Positions 1 through 7,247 are shown, numbered from the stretch's first letter. The stretch is DNA of 34,968 nt from an uncultured Ruminococcus sp. (GCA_902798755.1 CADBYC010000002.1:67637-102604), one strand, 5' to 3'. The notes: a model not told the origin generated them from the sequence alone. Numbers and translations: made by a program.

Positions 1-132
1 CAGATGACGGCTTCTGTATCAAACCTCGGCAACCCTCCGCCCTTCGGGCACCTCCCTTAGGAAAGGGAGGCTATTTGTCGCTCCTCACTCCTAACTCCTC
101 ACTCCTAACTCCTCACTCCTAACTCCTAACTA
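1..132. repeat. Dispersed element B (copy 1, cut by window edge) plus heptamer tract
   Basis: Bases 1-70 match the right part of a dispersed element also seen at 7683-7875 and 22287-22430: the same stretches around 'GGCTTCTGTATC', 'CGCCCTTCGGGC' and the terminal 'GGGAGGC'. Bases 84-132 are seven heptamers alternating CTCACTC and CTAACTC, the complement of the GAGTTAG/GAGTGAG tracts found elsewhere. No gene is seen before the glmM terminator. Confidence 0.8.
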
Positions 133-145
133 ATACAGCTCCTAA

Positions 146-180
146 CTAAAAAGAGCCATTGCGTTTCCGCAACAGCTCTC
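146..180 (-). terminator. Rho-independent terminator of the nagB-LbH-glmM operon
   Basis: Read on the minus strand, a 12-bp stem (AGAGCTGTTGCG pairing with CGCAATGGCTCT, two G-U pairs) closes a GAAA loop and is followed by a run of T. It lies 20 bases after the glmM stop codon. Confidence 0.9.
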
Positions 181-200
181 TTTCAATAATTCATCTTAAC

Positions 201-1547
201 TTAAATAAGGTGTCCCTTAGCCTTGATGACCTCGATGACCTGATCGACGTACTTCTCGCAGACTTCATCTGAGCCTGCTTCTACCATGACGCGGATCACG
301 GGCTCGGTGCCGCTCTCGCGGACGAGGATTCTGCCGTCGTCGCCGAGCTCCTCGGCTACCTTCGCGACAGCTGCCTGCACGTCGGGGTCGTTCTGCGCGT
401 CGGGCTTCGACTTGACGCGGACGTTCTTCAAGACCTGCGGATAGAACTTGCAGGGCGCCGCCAGCTCGCTCATGGGCTTCTCCTTCGCGAGCATGACCTC
501 CATCATCTTGAGCGAGGTCAGGATACCGTCGCCCGTGGTGGCGTACTTGCTGAAGATGATATGGCCGCTCTGCTCGCCGCCGATACGGTTGCCCGTCTGC
601 ACCATGTTCTCATACACGTACTTGTCGCCGACCTTGGTCTTTTCATACTCGATGCCGACCTTGTCGAGCGCCTTGTACAGACCGAAGTTAGACATGATCG
701 TGGTGACGACCTTGTTGTTGAGGAGCTTGCCGCGCTCCTTCATGTACAGACCGTAGACATAGAGGATGTGGTCGCCCGTGACGACGTTGCCCTTCTCGTC
801 TACGCACAGGCAGCGGTCAGCGTCGCCGTCGTAGGCAAAGCCGATGTCGAGACCCTTCTCCACGACGAACTTCTGTAAATGCTCGATGTGGGTGGAGCCG
901 CAGTCGGTGTTGATATTATAGCCGTCGGGGGCGTCGTTAATGACGTAGGTCTTAGCGCCCAGCGCGTTGAACACCGCCTTCGCGATGCTCCACGAAGCGC
1001 CGTTCGCGCAGTCAAGACCGACCTTCACGCCCTTGAAGCTGTACTTGCTCATAGAGATCAGATAGCCGATGTAACGGTTTCTGCCCTCGACATAATCAAC
1101 GGTTCTGCCGATACTCTCGCGCTCAGCGACAGGGATATCGATCTTGCCGTCGATGTACTCTTCGATCTTCAAGAGGGTGTCTTCCTCCATCTTCTCGCCG
1201 TTGCCGTTGAGCACCTTGATGCCGTTGTCATAGAACGGGTTGTGAGAAGCGGAGATCATGATACCGCAGTCGAAGTCGTCGATGCGGGTGATGTAAGCGA
1301 CAGACGGGGTGGTGGTGACGTGCATGATATACGCGTCGGCTCCGCTCGCCATCAGGCCTGTGCACAGCGCGTACTCAAACATATAGGAAGAACGGCGAGT
1401 GTCCTTGCCGATCAGCACCTTTGCCTTCTTGCCCTGGTTCGCGCCGTAATACCAGCCGAGGAAACGACCGATCTTGATAGCGTGGTCGAAGGTCAGGTCC
1501 TTGTTCGCTTCACCGCGGAAGCCGTCTGTACCGAAATATTTACCCAT
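201..1547 (-). CDS. glmM: Phosphoglucosamine mutase GlmM
   Basis: GlmM interconverts glucosamine-6-phosphate and glucosamine-1-phosphate in the cytoplasm, on the route to UDP-GlcNAc and peptidoglycan. The 448-residue length is normal for the family. The N-terminus MGKYFGTDGFRG is typical, the phosphoserine loop ISASHNP places the catalytic serine at residue 101, and the metal-binding loop DGDADR sits near residue 240. The C-terminal domain has the RESGTEPVIRVM phosphate-binding motif. It is the last gene of a minus-strand operon after nagB and the beta-helix gene, five bases after the latter, and a terminator follows it. Because the whole messenger starts with a glmS ribozyme, GlmM is probably also under glucosamine-6-phosphate control. 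Nothing in the sequence looks damaged. Confidence 0.97.
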   Translation of the reverse strand: MGKYFGTDGFRGEANKDLTFDHAIKIGRFLGWYYGANQGKKAKVLIGKDTRRSSYMFEYALCTGLMASGADAYIMHVTTTPSVAYITRIDDFDCGIMISASHNPFYDNGIKVLNGNGEKMEEDTLLKIEEYIDGKIDIPVAERESIGRTVDYVEGRNRYIGYLISMSKYSFKGVKVGLDCANGASWSIAKAVFNALGAKTYVINDAPDGYNINTDCGSTHIEHLQKFVVEKGLDIGFAYDGDADRCLCVDEKGNVVTGDHILYVYGLYMKERGKLLNNKVVTTIMSNFGLYKALDKVGIEYEKTKVGDKYVYENMVQTGNRIGGEQSGHIIFSKYATTGDGILTSLKMMEVMLAKEKPMSELAAPCKFYPQVLKNVRVKSKPDAQNDPDVQAAVAKVAEELGDDGRILVRESGTEPVIRVMVEAGSDEVCEKYVDQVIEVIKAKGHLI

Positions 1548-1552
1548 GGAAA

Positions 1553-2209
1553 TTACCTCTTTTCTACTACTTCACCGCTGTTTTTGTAAATGCAGTTCTC
1601 GGGGACAACGCCGCGCACGCAGGACGTGGGATAGACGTTGGAGTGTCTGCCGATGACGGTGCCAGGGTTGCAGACGGCGTTACAGCCGACCTCTACATAG
1701 TCGCCCAGCATCGCGCCGAACTTTTTCAGCCCTGTTTCGATCTTCTCGGTGCCGTTATGCACAACGACGAGCTGTTTGTCAGACTTCACGTTTGAAGTGA
1801 TAGAGCCCGCTCCCATGTGGGAGAAGTAGCCTAAGATCGAGTCGCCGACGTAGTTATAATGCGGGGTCTGCACGTGGTCGAAGAGGATAACGTTCTTTAA
1901 TTCCGCGGAGTTGCCGACGACGCAGTCAGCGCCGACTAATGCCGAGCCGCGGATAAACGCGCACTGGCGCACCTCGGTGTTCGGTCCGATGATGCACGGA
2001 GCGCCGAGATAAGCCGAGTCAAAGACCTTGGCGGTCTTGTGTACCCATACCTGCGGTGCTCTCTCTTCGTAATCGTCGCCGAGCGTCTCGCCCAGCGCGA
2101 TGATCATGTCCTTGATACCCTTGAGCGCCTCCCACGGATAGGTGAACTGTGAGAGATAGTCTTTCGCGAGGGTGTGGTCAAGGTCGTATAAATCCTTGAT
2201 AGTGTACAT
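1553..2209 (-). CDS. Stand-alone left-handed beta-helix (GlmU C-terminal-like) protein
   Basis: This is a 218-residue protein. Residues about 50-205 carry hexapeptide-type repeats of the left-handed beta-helix acyltransferase fold, for example the stretches around AYLGAPCIIGPNTEV and YVEVGCNAVCNPGTVIG. It resembles the acetyltransferase half of GlmU but lacks the N-terminal uridylyltransferase domain. Proteins of this type are often labelled UDP-GlcNAc pyrophosphorylase, which the sequence does not support. The start at 2209 was chosen because it lies two bases after the nagB stop; an upstream in-frame ATG would overlap nagB. Placed between nagB and glmM, it plausibly acetylates glucosamine-1-phosphate or a related sugar phosphate. 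The substrate is inference. Confidence 0.85.
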   Translation of the reverse strand: MYTIKDLYDLDHTLAKDYLSQFTYPWEALKGIKDMIIALGETLGDDYEERAPQVWVHKTAKVFDSAYLGAPCIIGPNTEVRQCAFIRGSALVGADCVVGNSAELKNVILFDHVQTPHYNYVGDSILGYFSHMGAGSITSNVKSDKQLVVVHNGTEKIETGLKKFGAMLGDYVEVGCNAVCNPGTVIGRHSNVYPTSCVRGVVPENCIYKNSGEVVEKR

Positions 2210-2211
2210 TC

Positions 2212-3003
2212 TTACAGTCTCTCTTTCTTCTCGATGTCGAGGAAGTATTTGTAAGCGCCGACGGTCAGCTCGTCGCAAGCCGCCTCGTCACAAGCGATGA
2301 TCGCGCCGTTGTGCATCTGCAGAGCGGAGCAGGTCCACTTGTGGCTGACAGAGCCCTCTACGGTCTCAGCCAACGCCTTAGCCTTGTTGTGGCCGTTGAT
2401 CAGGATCAGGACTTCCTTAGAATCGGTAACGGTGCCTACGCCGACAGACAGCGCCTGAGCGGGTACAGCCTCGGGGTCGTTGCCGAAGAAGCGGGAGTTG
2501 ACGATACGGGTGTCGGTGGTCAGATTGCGGACGCCTGTGCGGGACGCAAGGCTGGTGAACGGCTCGTTGAACGCGATGTGGCCGTCTACGCCGATGCCGC
2601 CCATGAACAGGTCGATGCCGCCGTAGGAAGCGATCTTCTCCTCATAGCGCGCGCACTCGCCCTCGGGATCGTCGGTCATGCCGTTGAGGATATTGATGTT
2701 CTCGGGCTTCATGTCGACAAGATGATCGAAGAAGTTGTCGTGCATGAAGTACCAGTAGCTCTGGTCATGCTCGTGAGGGAGTCCGAGGTATTCGTCCATG
2801 TTGAAGGTGACGACGTTGGCAAAGCTCAGCTCGCCTGCCTTGTTCATACGAGAGAGCTCCTTGTAAACGCCGATGGGCGAAGAACCTGTCGGCAGACCCA
2901 GTACGAAAGGACGGTCCTCTTTGTGATTGTTGATTCTTCTGGCGATATAGTTCGCAGTCCACTTGCACATCTTATCGTAATTGTCCTGAATAACAACTCT
3001 CAT
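2212..3003 (-). CDS. nagB: Glucosamine-6-phosphate deaminase/isomerase NagB
   Basis: NagB interconverts glucosamine-6-phosphate with fructose-6-phosphate plus ammonia. The protein has 263 residues, close to the E. coli enzyme. Visible motifs are LGLPTGSSP (phosphate loop, about residues 35-43), FNMDEYLGLP with the acidic residue near 70, and GIGVDGHIAFNEP with Asp140, His142 and Glu147 at the catalytic positions. The ATG at 3003 has GGAGGT seven bases upstream; longer in-frame starts run into the leader. No nagA, PTS or GntR regulator accompanies it. Instead it heads an operon ending in glmM, and its 590-base leader contains a glmS ribozyme. That context argues for a biosynthetic rather than catabolic role, though the enzyme family is reversible and the sequence alone cannot decide the direction. 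Confidence 0.96.
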   Translation of the reverse strand: MRVVIQDNYDKMCKWTANYIARRINNHKEDRPFVLGLPTGSSPIGVYKELSRMNKAGELSFANVVTFNMDEYLGLPHEHDQSYWYFMHDNFFDHLVDMKPENINILNGMTDDPEGECARYEEKIASYGGIDLFMGGIGVDGHIAFNEPFTSLASRTGVRNLTTDTRIVNSRFFGNDPEAVPAQALSVGVGTVTDSKEVLILINGHNKAKALAETVEGSVSHKWTCSALQMHNGAIIACDEAACDELTVGAYKYFLDIEKKERL

Positions 3004-3112
3004 GATAGTTACCTCCGTTAAAAGTAAAATAAAAAATCGAATTTGTTTGTTGATCTCACAGAAAAGGCAGCGTCGGTAAGGATAACACCGATACTCGGAG
3101 AAGCTCAACGCT

Positions 3113-3228
3113 TCCGTAGGGACGATCAGCGATCGTCCGCATGACAGAAACGCTTCTCCCCTAACGGACGTTTTCGATAAAGGGAATGCCCGTCATTCTG
3201 CGGATGAGCAATGCTCATCCCTACGATA
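3113..3228. repeat. Pair of inverted palindromic repeats in the nagB leader
   Basis: Two short palindromes face each other. GGACGATCAGCGATCGTCC lies at 3120-3138 on the plus strand, and GGATGAGCATTGCTCATCC lies on the minus strand at 3202-3220. Each is preceded on its own strand by CGTAG and followed by CGCA and TGAC, so they are two diverged copies of one unit in opposite orientation. They lie between the ribozyme and nagB, so they are transcribed. They look like a small inserted intergenic repeat. Confidence 0.75.
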
Positions 3229-3242
3229 ACGCTGTTTTCCCT

Positions 3243-3305
3243 ATCAACACCACATATAAAATCATCTTTATCCAGCATCAAGAGAAGCTCTGTTACAGTG
3301 TTGAT
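3243..3305 (-). other. Accessory stem-loop between the ribozyme and nagB
   Basis: On the minus strand, ATCAACAC (3305-3298) can pair with GTGTTGAT (3250-3243), closing a loop of about 47 bases just after the ribozyme 3' end. Whether it belongs to the ribozyme fold or is independent cannot be told from the sequence. Confidence 0.4.
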
Positions 3306-3309
3306 TCTG

Positions 3310-3512
3310 CTTTTTGATTTCTCTCTGACGACACGCTGTACGCAAAAATTTATGTAAAATACCTTCCGAGTATTACCGAGGGCTGCCTCTTGCAGCCGCA
3401 TAAAAATCACCGTGCGTGATTTTGATTGAGTTTGCGTATTTGCCGTGGCAGTATCCGCCGAATCTTTCGATAACTGCCAAACCTCGTCAACCAATTACGG
3501 TCCCGGCGCTAA
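3310..3512 (-). ncRNA. glmS self-cleaving ribozyme (glucosamine-6-phosphate riboswitch)
   Basis: Read on the minus strand, the conserved glmS ribozyme core is present in order. The cleavage site is A|GCGCC (between 3510 and 3509). It is followed by a very short P1 loop, GTTGACGAGG, and TTATCGAAAGATTCGGCGG-AT flanked by the GGCAG/CTGCC stem. A variable P3 region contains the pairing TACGCAAA/TTTGCGTA and a hairpin AAAATCAC/GTGATTTT. The 3' end has AGAGAAATCA, as in the Bacillus subtilis ribozyme. In known members, bound glucosamine-6-phosphate acts as cofactor for cleavage and the downstream messenger is then degraded. Here the downstream genes are nagB, a beta-helix gene and glmM, not glmS. 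A 122-codon open frame across this RNA is not a gene. Confidence 0.95.
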
Positions 3513-3602
3513 CAGACCTCATGACCTCCTTTGAAGAGGGCTGTTTTAGGGCATGGCGCGGCTCCGTCGCCAACGGCATACAGTAACACACCATACGTTA
3601 AA

Positions 3603-3631
3603 AGTTTATCATAAGCGGGTGTAAAAGTCAA
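3603..3631 (-). promoter_or_regulatory. Sigma-A promoter of the ribozyme-nagB-LbH-glmM operon
   Basis: On the minus strand TTGACT (3631-3626) and TAAACT (3608-3603) are separated by exactly 17 bases. Transcription would start near 3596, about 85 bases before the ribozyme cleavage site and about 590 bases before the nagB start codon. Confidence 0.85.
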
Positions 3632-3717
3632 GAAAACGCGCCGAAACGCTCTGCACGGAATCGTATAAATATACCGCTTTCAAGCGCTGAATTTTATGGA
3701 ATAGTGAAGAAGTCGGA

Positions 3718-3759
3718 GAGTTAGGAGTGAGGAGTTAGGAGTGAGGAGTTAGGAGTTAG
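3718..3759 (+). repeat. Heptamer tract (GAGTTAG/GAGTGAG)x6
   Basis: Six perfect heptamers alternate mostly between GAGTTAG and GAGTGAG. The same units reappear at 3923-3950 and, complemented, at 4092-4126, so the tracts bracket the gap between nagB and galE. Confidence 0.95.
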
Positions 3760-3760
3760 G

Positions 3761-3921
3761 TAAGCGCTGATTAATTACTATGTCATTGCGAGGGCTTTAG
3801 CCCGTGGCAATCCCACAAAGAGAGAATCCGACGTTTCTGTCCTGTGGGATTCCCACGGTCGCTTAGTCGCTCCCTCGGAATGACAATGGATATGAAAGTA
3901 GCATTAATCATTGTTTACTTA
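3761..3921. repeat. Dispersed palindromic element C (copy 1)
   Basis: This is a MITE-like element. The left end TAAGCGCTGATTAAT is the inverse of the right end GCATTAATCA...TTTACTTA. Inside, TGTCATTGCGAGGG and CCGTGGCAATCCCACA are mirrored by GTGGGATTCCCACGG and CCCTCGGAATGACA, so the whole can fold into one long hairpin. It encodes nothing. Heptamer tracts flank it directly on both sides. Confidence 0.9.
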
Positions 3922-3922
3922 G

Positions 3923-3950
3923 GAGTTGGGAGTGAGGAGTGAGGAGTTAA
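3923..3950 (+). repeat. Heptamer tract, second part
   Basis: Four heptamers (GAGTTGG, GAGTGAG twice, GAGTTAA) continue the 3718-3759 tract on the other side of element C, as if C had inserted into a longer heptamer array. Confidence 0.9.
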
Positions 3951-3987
3951 GGGAAAGCCTGCGGCTTTTGGATTTATATAACCGCAT

Positions 3988-4034
3988 AAAACAATAACGC
4001 CTACTGCCCTTTGAAATAAGCAGTAAGCGTTATT
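3988..4034 (-). terminator. Terminator of galE
   Basis: On the minus strand AATAACGCTTACTGC pairs with GCAGTAGGCGTTATT (15 bp with one G-U pair) and is followed by GTTTTA. It lies about 90 bases after the galE stop; the heptamer tract separates the two. Confidence 0.75.
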
Positions 4035-4091
4035 ATAATCATCTATTATGCTGATTGTACCAAATGAATCAGGAGTGGTCGGAGTCTACCA

Positions 4092-4126
4092 TTAACTCCT
4101 CACTCCTAACTCCTAACTCCTAACTA
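4092..4126 (-). repeat. Heptamer tract (CTAACTC type) abutting the galE stop codon
   Basis: Five heptamers (TTAACTC, CTCACTC, CTAACTC twice, CTAACTA) are the complement of the 3718-3759 tract. The last unit ends at 4126, immediately next to the galE stop codon at 4127-4129. Confidence 0.92.
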
Positions 4127-5134
4127 TCAATACCCTTTCGGATTATTCTTCTGCCAGTTCCAGCTATCGCGGCACATGTCCTCGATGCCGTACTTTGCGG
4201 TCCAGTGCAGTCCTTCCTTCGCCTTGGCGGGGTCGGCGTAGCACTCGGCGACGTCTCCCGCGCGGCGGGGCTTGATGTCGTAGGGGATCTCGATGTCGTT
4301 GACCTTCATGAAAGCGTTCACGATGTCCAGCACGCTGTAGCCTGTGCCCGTACCGAGGTTGAAGATCTCCGTGCCCTTGTGCTCAGCGGCGTATTCGATC
4401 GCCCTGACGTGACCCTGCGCCAGGTCCACGACGTGGATATAGTCGCGCACGCCTGTGCCGTCATGGGTGGGATAGTCGTTGCCGAACACGCCCAGCCTCT
4501 CGAGCTTGCCGACCGCTACCTGTGTGATGTAGGGCATGAGGTTGTTGGGGATACCGTTGGGGTTCTCGCCGATCAGACCCGTCTTGTGCGCGCCGATGGG
4601 GTTGAAATAGCGCAGCAGCACCACGCTCAGCTCGGGGTCAGCCGTCGCCGCGTCGGTCAAAATCTGCTCGTTCATGTACTTTGTCCAGCCGTAGGGGTTA
4701 GTGCAGGAGGTGGGCATGCCCTCTCTGAGCGGCACCTCCTTGGGGATACCGTAGACGGTCGCGGAGGAGCTGAACACGATATTATGCACGCCGCGCTTCT
4801 TCATCACCTCCAAAAGGGTGAGGGTGGTGTCGATGTTGTTGCGGTAGTAGCGCACGGGGATCGTGCAGCTCTCGCCTACCGCCTTGAGCCCCGCGAAGTG
4901 CACCACCGCGTCAAAGCGCTCTCTCTGGAACATCGCGTCCACCGCGGAGCGGTCGGCAACGTCCAGCTCATACAGGACTGGACGGACGCCCGTGATGGTC
5001 TCGATACGGTCGATGACCTTAGGCGAGCTGTTGTCGAAGTTGTCGGCGATGACGACCTCATAACCCGCTTCGATCATTTCTACGGCGGTGTGGCTGCCGA
5101 TATAGCCCGCGCCGCCTGTCAGTAAAACTTTCAT
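4127..5134 (-). CDS. galE: UDP-glucose 4-epimerase GalE
   Basis: GalE interconverts UDP-glucose and UDP-galactose (some members also UDP-GlcNAc/UDP-GalNAc) in the cytoplasm, using bound NAD. It is a 335-residue short-chain dehydrogenase/reductase of the extended type. The NAD loop GGAGYIGSHT is at residues 7-16, the SSSAT strand at 121-125, and the catalytic pair Tyr147/Lys151 in YGWTK. The ATG at 5134 is preceded by GGAGG at a good distance; a longer frame starts 15 codons earlier without such a site. It follows the membrane dehydratase gene on the same strand by 153 bases, so both may be co-transcribed for cell-surface sugar supply. No free-standing promoter was recognised in that spacer. 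Confidence 0.96.
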   Translation of the reverse strand: MKVLLTGGAGYIGSHTAVEMIEAGYEVVIADNFDNSSPKVIDRIETITGVRPVLYELDVADRSAVDAMFQRERFDAVVHFAGLKAVGESCTIPVRYYRNNIDTTLTLLEVMKKRGVHNIVFSSSATVYGIPKEVPLREGMPTSCTNPYGWTKYMNEQILTDAATADPELSVVLLRYFNPIGAHKTGLIGENPNGIPNNLMPYITQVAVGKLERLGVFGNDYPTHDGTGVRDYIHVVDLAQGHVRAIEYAAEHKGTEIFNLGTGTGYSVLDIVNAFMKVNDIEIPYDIKPRRAGDVAECYADPAKAKEGLHWTAKYGIEDMCRDSWNWQKNNPKGY

Positions 5135-5242
5135 GTTAACCTCCTGTGTTTTTTGAATAATGTCGGAAATCGCAGACATCTGATCCGCGTTTGATTCAAA
5201 TAAATATCAATTATTCATGGGTGAGGGCATCGCCCTCCCTCA

Positions 5243-5280
5243 ATTCTTCATTCTTCAGTTTTCAGTATTCATTATTCATT
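5243..5280. repeat. Heptamer tract of ATTCTTC/AGTTTTC type
   Basis: Five heptamers of the form A(T/G)T(A/T/C)TTC follow each other in strict 7-base phase in the spacer between the dehydratase gene and galE. A related tract is at 34311-34354. Short hairpins GAGGGC/GCCCTC and GCGAAC/GTTCGC lie beside it, the latter touching the dehydratase stop codon; neither has a T run. Confidence 0.8.
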
Positions 5281-5287
5281 GCGAACG

Positions 5288-7189
5288 TCAGTTCGCGTTA
5301 TGGTGAAACGTGTCCACCATGCTCTCGAGCTTCCTGACGGTCGCGTCGTTGTCGTTGGTCTCGACGATCTCGTGCAGTTCATCGAGCTGCTTGGTCAGTC
5401 CGTCGGGGTCGATGTCGATCTGGTTGCCGATGAAGATCTTCTTGTTGTCGGTCTTTTGCAGACCCTCTTCGCTCATCAACAGCTCCTCATACAGCTTCTC
5501 GCCCGGTCTGAGCCCCGTGAACTTGATCTGTACGTCGCGGTAGGGCACCTTACCGTACATGCGGATCAGGTTTTCGGCGAGGGTAGTGATCTTGACGGGG
5601 TCGCCCATGTCGAGGACGAAGATCTCGCCGCCCTTGGCGATCGCTCCCGCTTCGAGCACCAGCGATACCGCCTCGGGAATCGTCATGAAGTAGCGGATGA
5701 TATCGGGGTGGGTGACGGTCACGGGACGTCCCGCCTCGATCTGGCGGCGGAACAGCGGGATCACGGATCCGTTGGAGCCTAAGACGTTGCCGAAACGCGT
5801 GGTGACGAATTCGGTAGACGAATGCTGCTGGGATTTATACTGCACGATCATCTCGCAGCAGCGCTTGGTAGCGCCCATGACGTTGGTGGGATTGACCGCC
5901 TTATCGGTGGAGATCATGACGAACTTCTCCACTCCGTATTTCTCGGAAAGATTAACCATATTCAGCGTGCCGAAGATGTTGTTCTTCACCGCTTCTGTCG
6001 GAGAGACCTCCATCAGGGGCACGTGCTTGTGCGCCGCCGCGTGGAACACCACCTGCGGGCGGTACTCCTGAAAGATGGTCTCCATCTTATCATAGTCGCG
6101 GACGGAGGCGATCAGGGTGACAAGGTTCAAATTGTCGCCGTAGTCGATGTACAGCTCCTGCTGGATATCGTAGGCGTTGTTCTCATAGATATCCACGATG
6201 ATGACCTGTTCGGGGTGGTACTTGGCGATCTGGCGCACCAGCTCAGAGCCGATGGAACCGCCGCCGCCTGTTACCATACAGACCTTGCCGTAGATGAAAT
6301 CGCGGATCTTCTTTTTGTTGAAGGTGATGGGCGCTCTGCCTAATAAGTCCTCGATCTTGATGTCCTTGACCTGCGACATGATATGGGTCAAGTCGCCGTC
6401 CTCAAAGAGCTGGCTCAGATACGGCACCGTCTTGATGCGGCAGCCCGACTCGGAGCAGTAGCCCATGATGCGCTTGCGCTCCTCCTCCGTGCAGGACGGG
6501 ATCGCGAAGATCACGAGCTCGATGTTATACTGGCGGCAGATCAGCGGGATATCGCGCGTCCTGCCGACCACGTCGACGCCCATGACCTTGGTGTGGTATT
6601 TTGAGGGGTCGTCGTCGACCATGCAGACGGGGAAGATGACGTTGGAGGGGTTGTTCGGGTCGCTCTCGGCGTTTTTGATCTCCTGCAGGATCATCTTCGC
6701 GGCGTTGCCCGCGCCGACGATCAGGGTGCGGTCGCGCTCCTCGTTCTCGGCCTCTCCCGCCTTGAGCAGGGAGAGTACGGTGTTCCTCAGGATCAGACGG
6801 AACAGTGCGATTGCGCCTACGCCCAGTATCGTATTGACTGCCATAAATTCCACTGTAGGCGGCTTGCTCATAAAATACGCGAAGATATACGCCGTGCTAA
6901 GTCCCAGCAATACGGCGACCGAGCAAAGACCGATATCCTTGCCCTTGATTTCGCGCCACGACTTGTTGTAAGCGCCGAACACGAACAGGAAGAAGAAGCA
7001 GAACAGCACGCTCATAGCGATAATGCCGACGATACGGACGGGCTGTATCGCAACCCCCTGTGTATTATCCTTGGTGATGATGCCGAACCACGCCAGCAGC
7101 ATATTGCTGACCAGCGTCGTCAGCGCCACGATCAGCGCATCCGCGATCATCAGCCAGACTTTTCTGATATTAAACGAACTTTTTTTCAT
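5288..7189 (-). CDS. Membrane nucleotide-sugar 4,6-dehydratase (CapD/PglF/WbpM family)
   Basis: This is a 633-residue protein. Four predicted membrane segments lie at about residues 12-36, 52-74, 86-106 and 115-134. A first Rossmann-like region follows (LIVGAGNAAKMIL), then the catalytic extended SDR domain with VTGGGGSIGSEL near residue 305 and STDKAVNPTNVMGATK near 425-440. In that motif Met stands where classical SDR enzymes have Tyr, as in other PglF-type enzymes. The usual reaction is dehydration of UDP-GlcNAc to the 4-keto-6-deoxy sugar at the inner membrane face, the first step to bacillosamine-like or related surface sugars. The ATG at 7189 (MKKSSFN) was chosen from domain extent; the ribosome site is weak and 7201 is possible. 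galE follows on the same strand, and a DegT aminotransferase lies nearby on the other strand. Confidence 0.92.
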   Translation of the reverse strand: MKKSSFNIRKVWLMIADALIVALTTLVSNMLLAWFGIITKDNTQGVAIQPVRIVGIIAMSVLFCFFFLFVFGAYNKSWREIKGKDIGLCSVAVLLGLSTAYIFAYFMSKPPTVEFMAVNTILGVGAIALFRLILRNTVLSLLKAGEAENEERDRTLIVGAGNAAKMILQEIKNAESDPNNPSNVIFPVCMVDDDPSKYHTKVMGVDVVGRTRDIPLICRQYNIELVIFAIPSCTEEERKRIMGYCSESGCRIKTVPYLSQLFEDGDLTHIMSQVKDIKIEDLLGRAPITFNKKKIRDFIYGKVCMVTGGGGSIGSELVRQIAKYHPEQVIIVDIYENNAYDIQQELYIDYGDNLNLVTLIASVRDYDKMETIFQEYRPQVVFHAAAHKHVPLMEVSPTEAVKNNIFGTLNMVNLSEKYGVEKFVMISTDKAVNPTNVMGATKRCCEMIVQYKSQQHSSTEFVTTRFGNVLGSNGSVIPLFRRQIEAGRPVTVTHPDIIRYFMTIPEAVSLVLEAGAIAKGGEIFVLDMGDPVKITTLAENLIRMYGKVPYRDVQIKFTGLRPGEKLYEELLMSEEGLQKTDNKKIFIGNQIDIDPDGLTKQLDELHEIVETNDNDATVRKLESMVDTFHHNAN

Positions 7190-7247
7190 ATCATTACCCA
7201 TTCCTATAAAACGCGGCACACAGCGCGTCACATACTTAATCATGATA

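Noticed and set aside
3126-3494. 122-codon minus-strand open frame upstream of nagB
   Set aside because: It coincides with the glmS ribozyme and the adjoining repeats, has no ribosome site, and its sequence is explained by conserved RNA motifs.
3480-3530. Tiny ORF (ATGAGGTCT... to TGA) preceded by AAAGGAGG at the ribozyme cleavage site
   Set aside because: The ribosome site is only two bases from the ATG and the frame is 11 codons long across the ribozyme core; probably coincidence.
3718-3759. Possible CRISPR array in the heptamer tracts
   Set aside because: Units are 7 bases long and contiguous, with no spacers and no cas genes.
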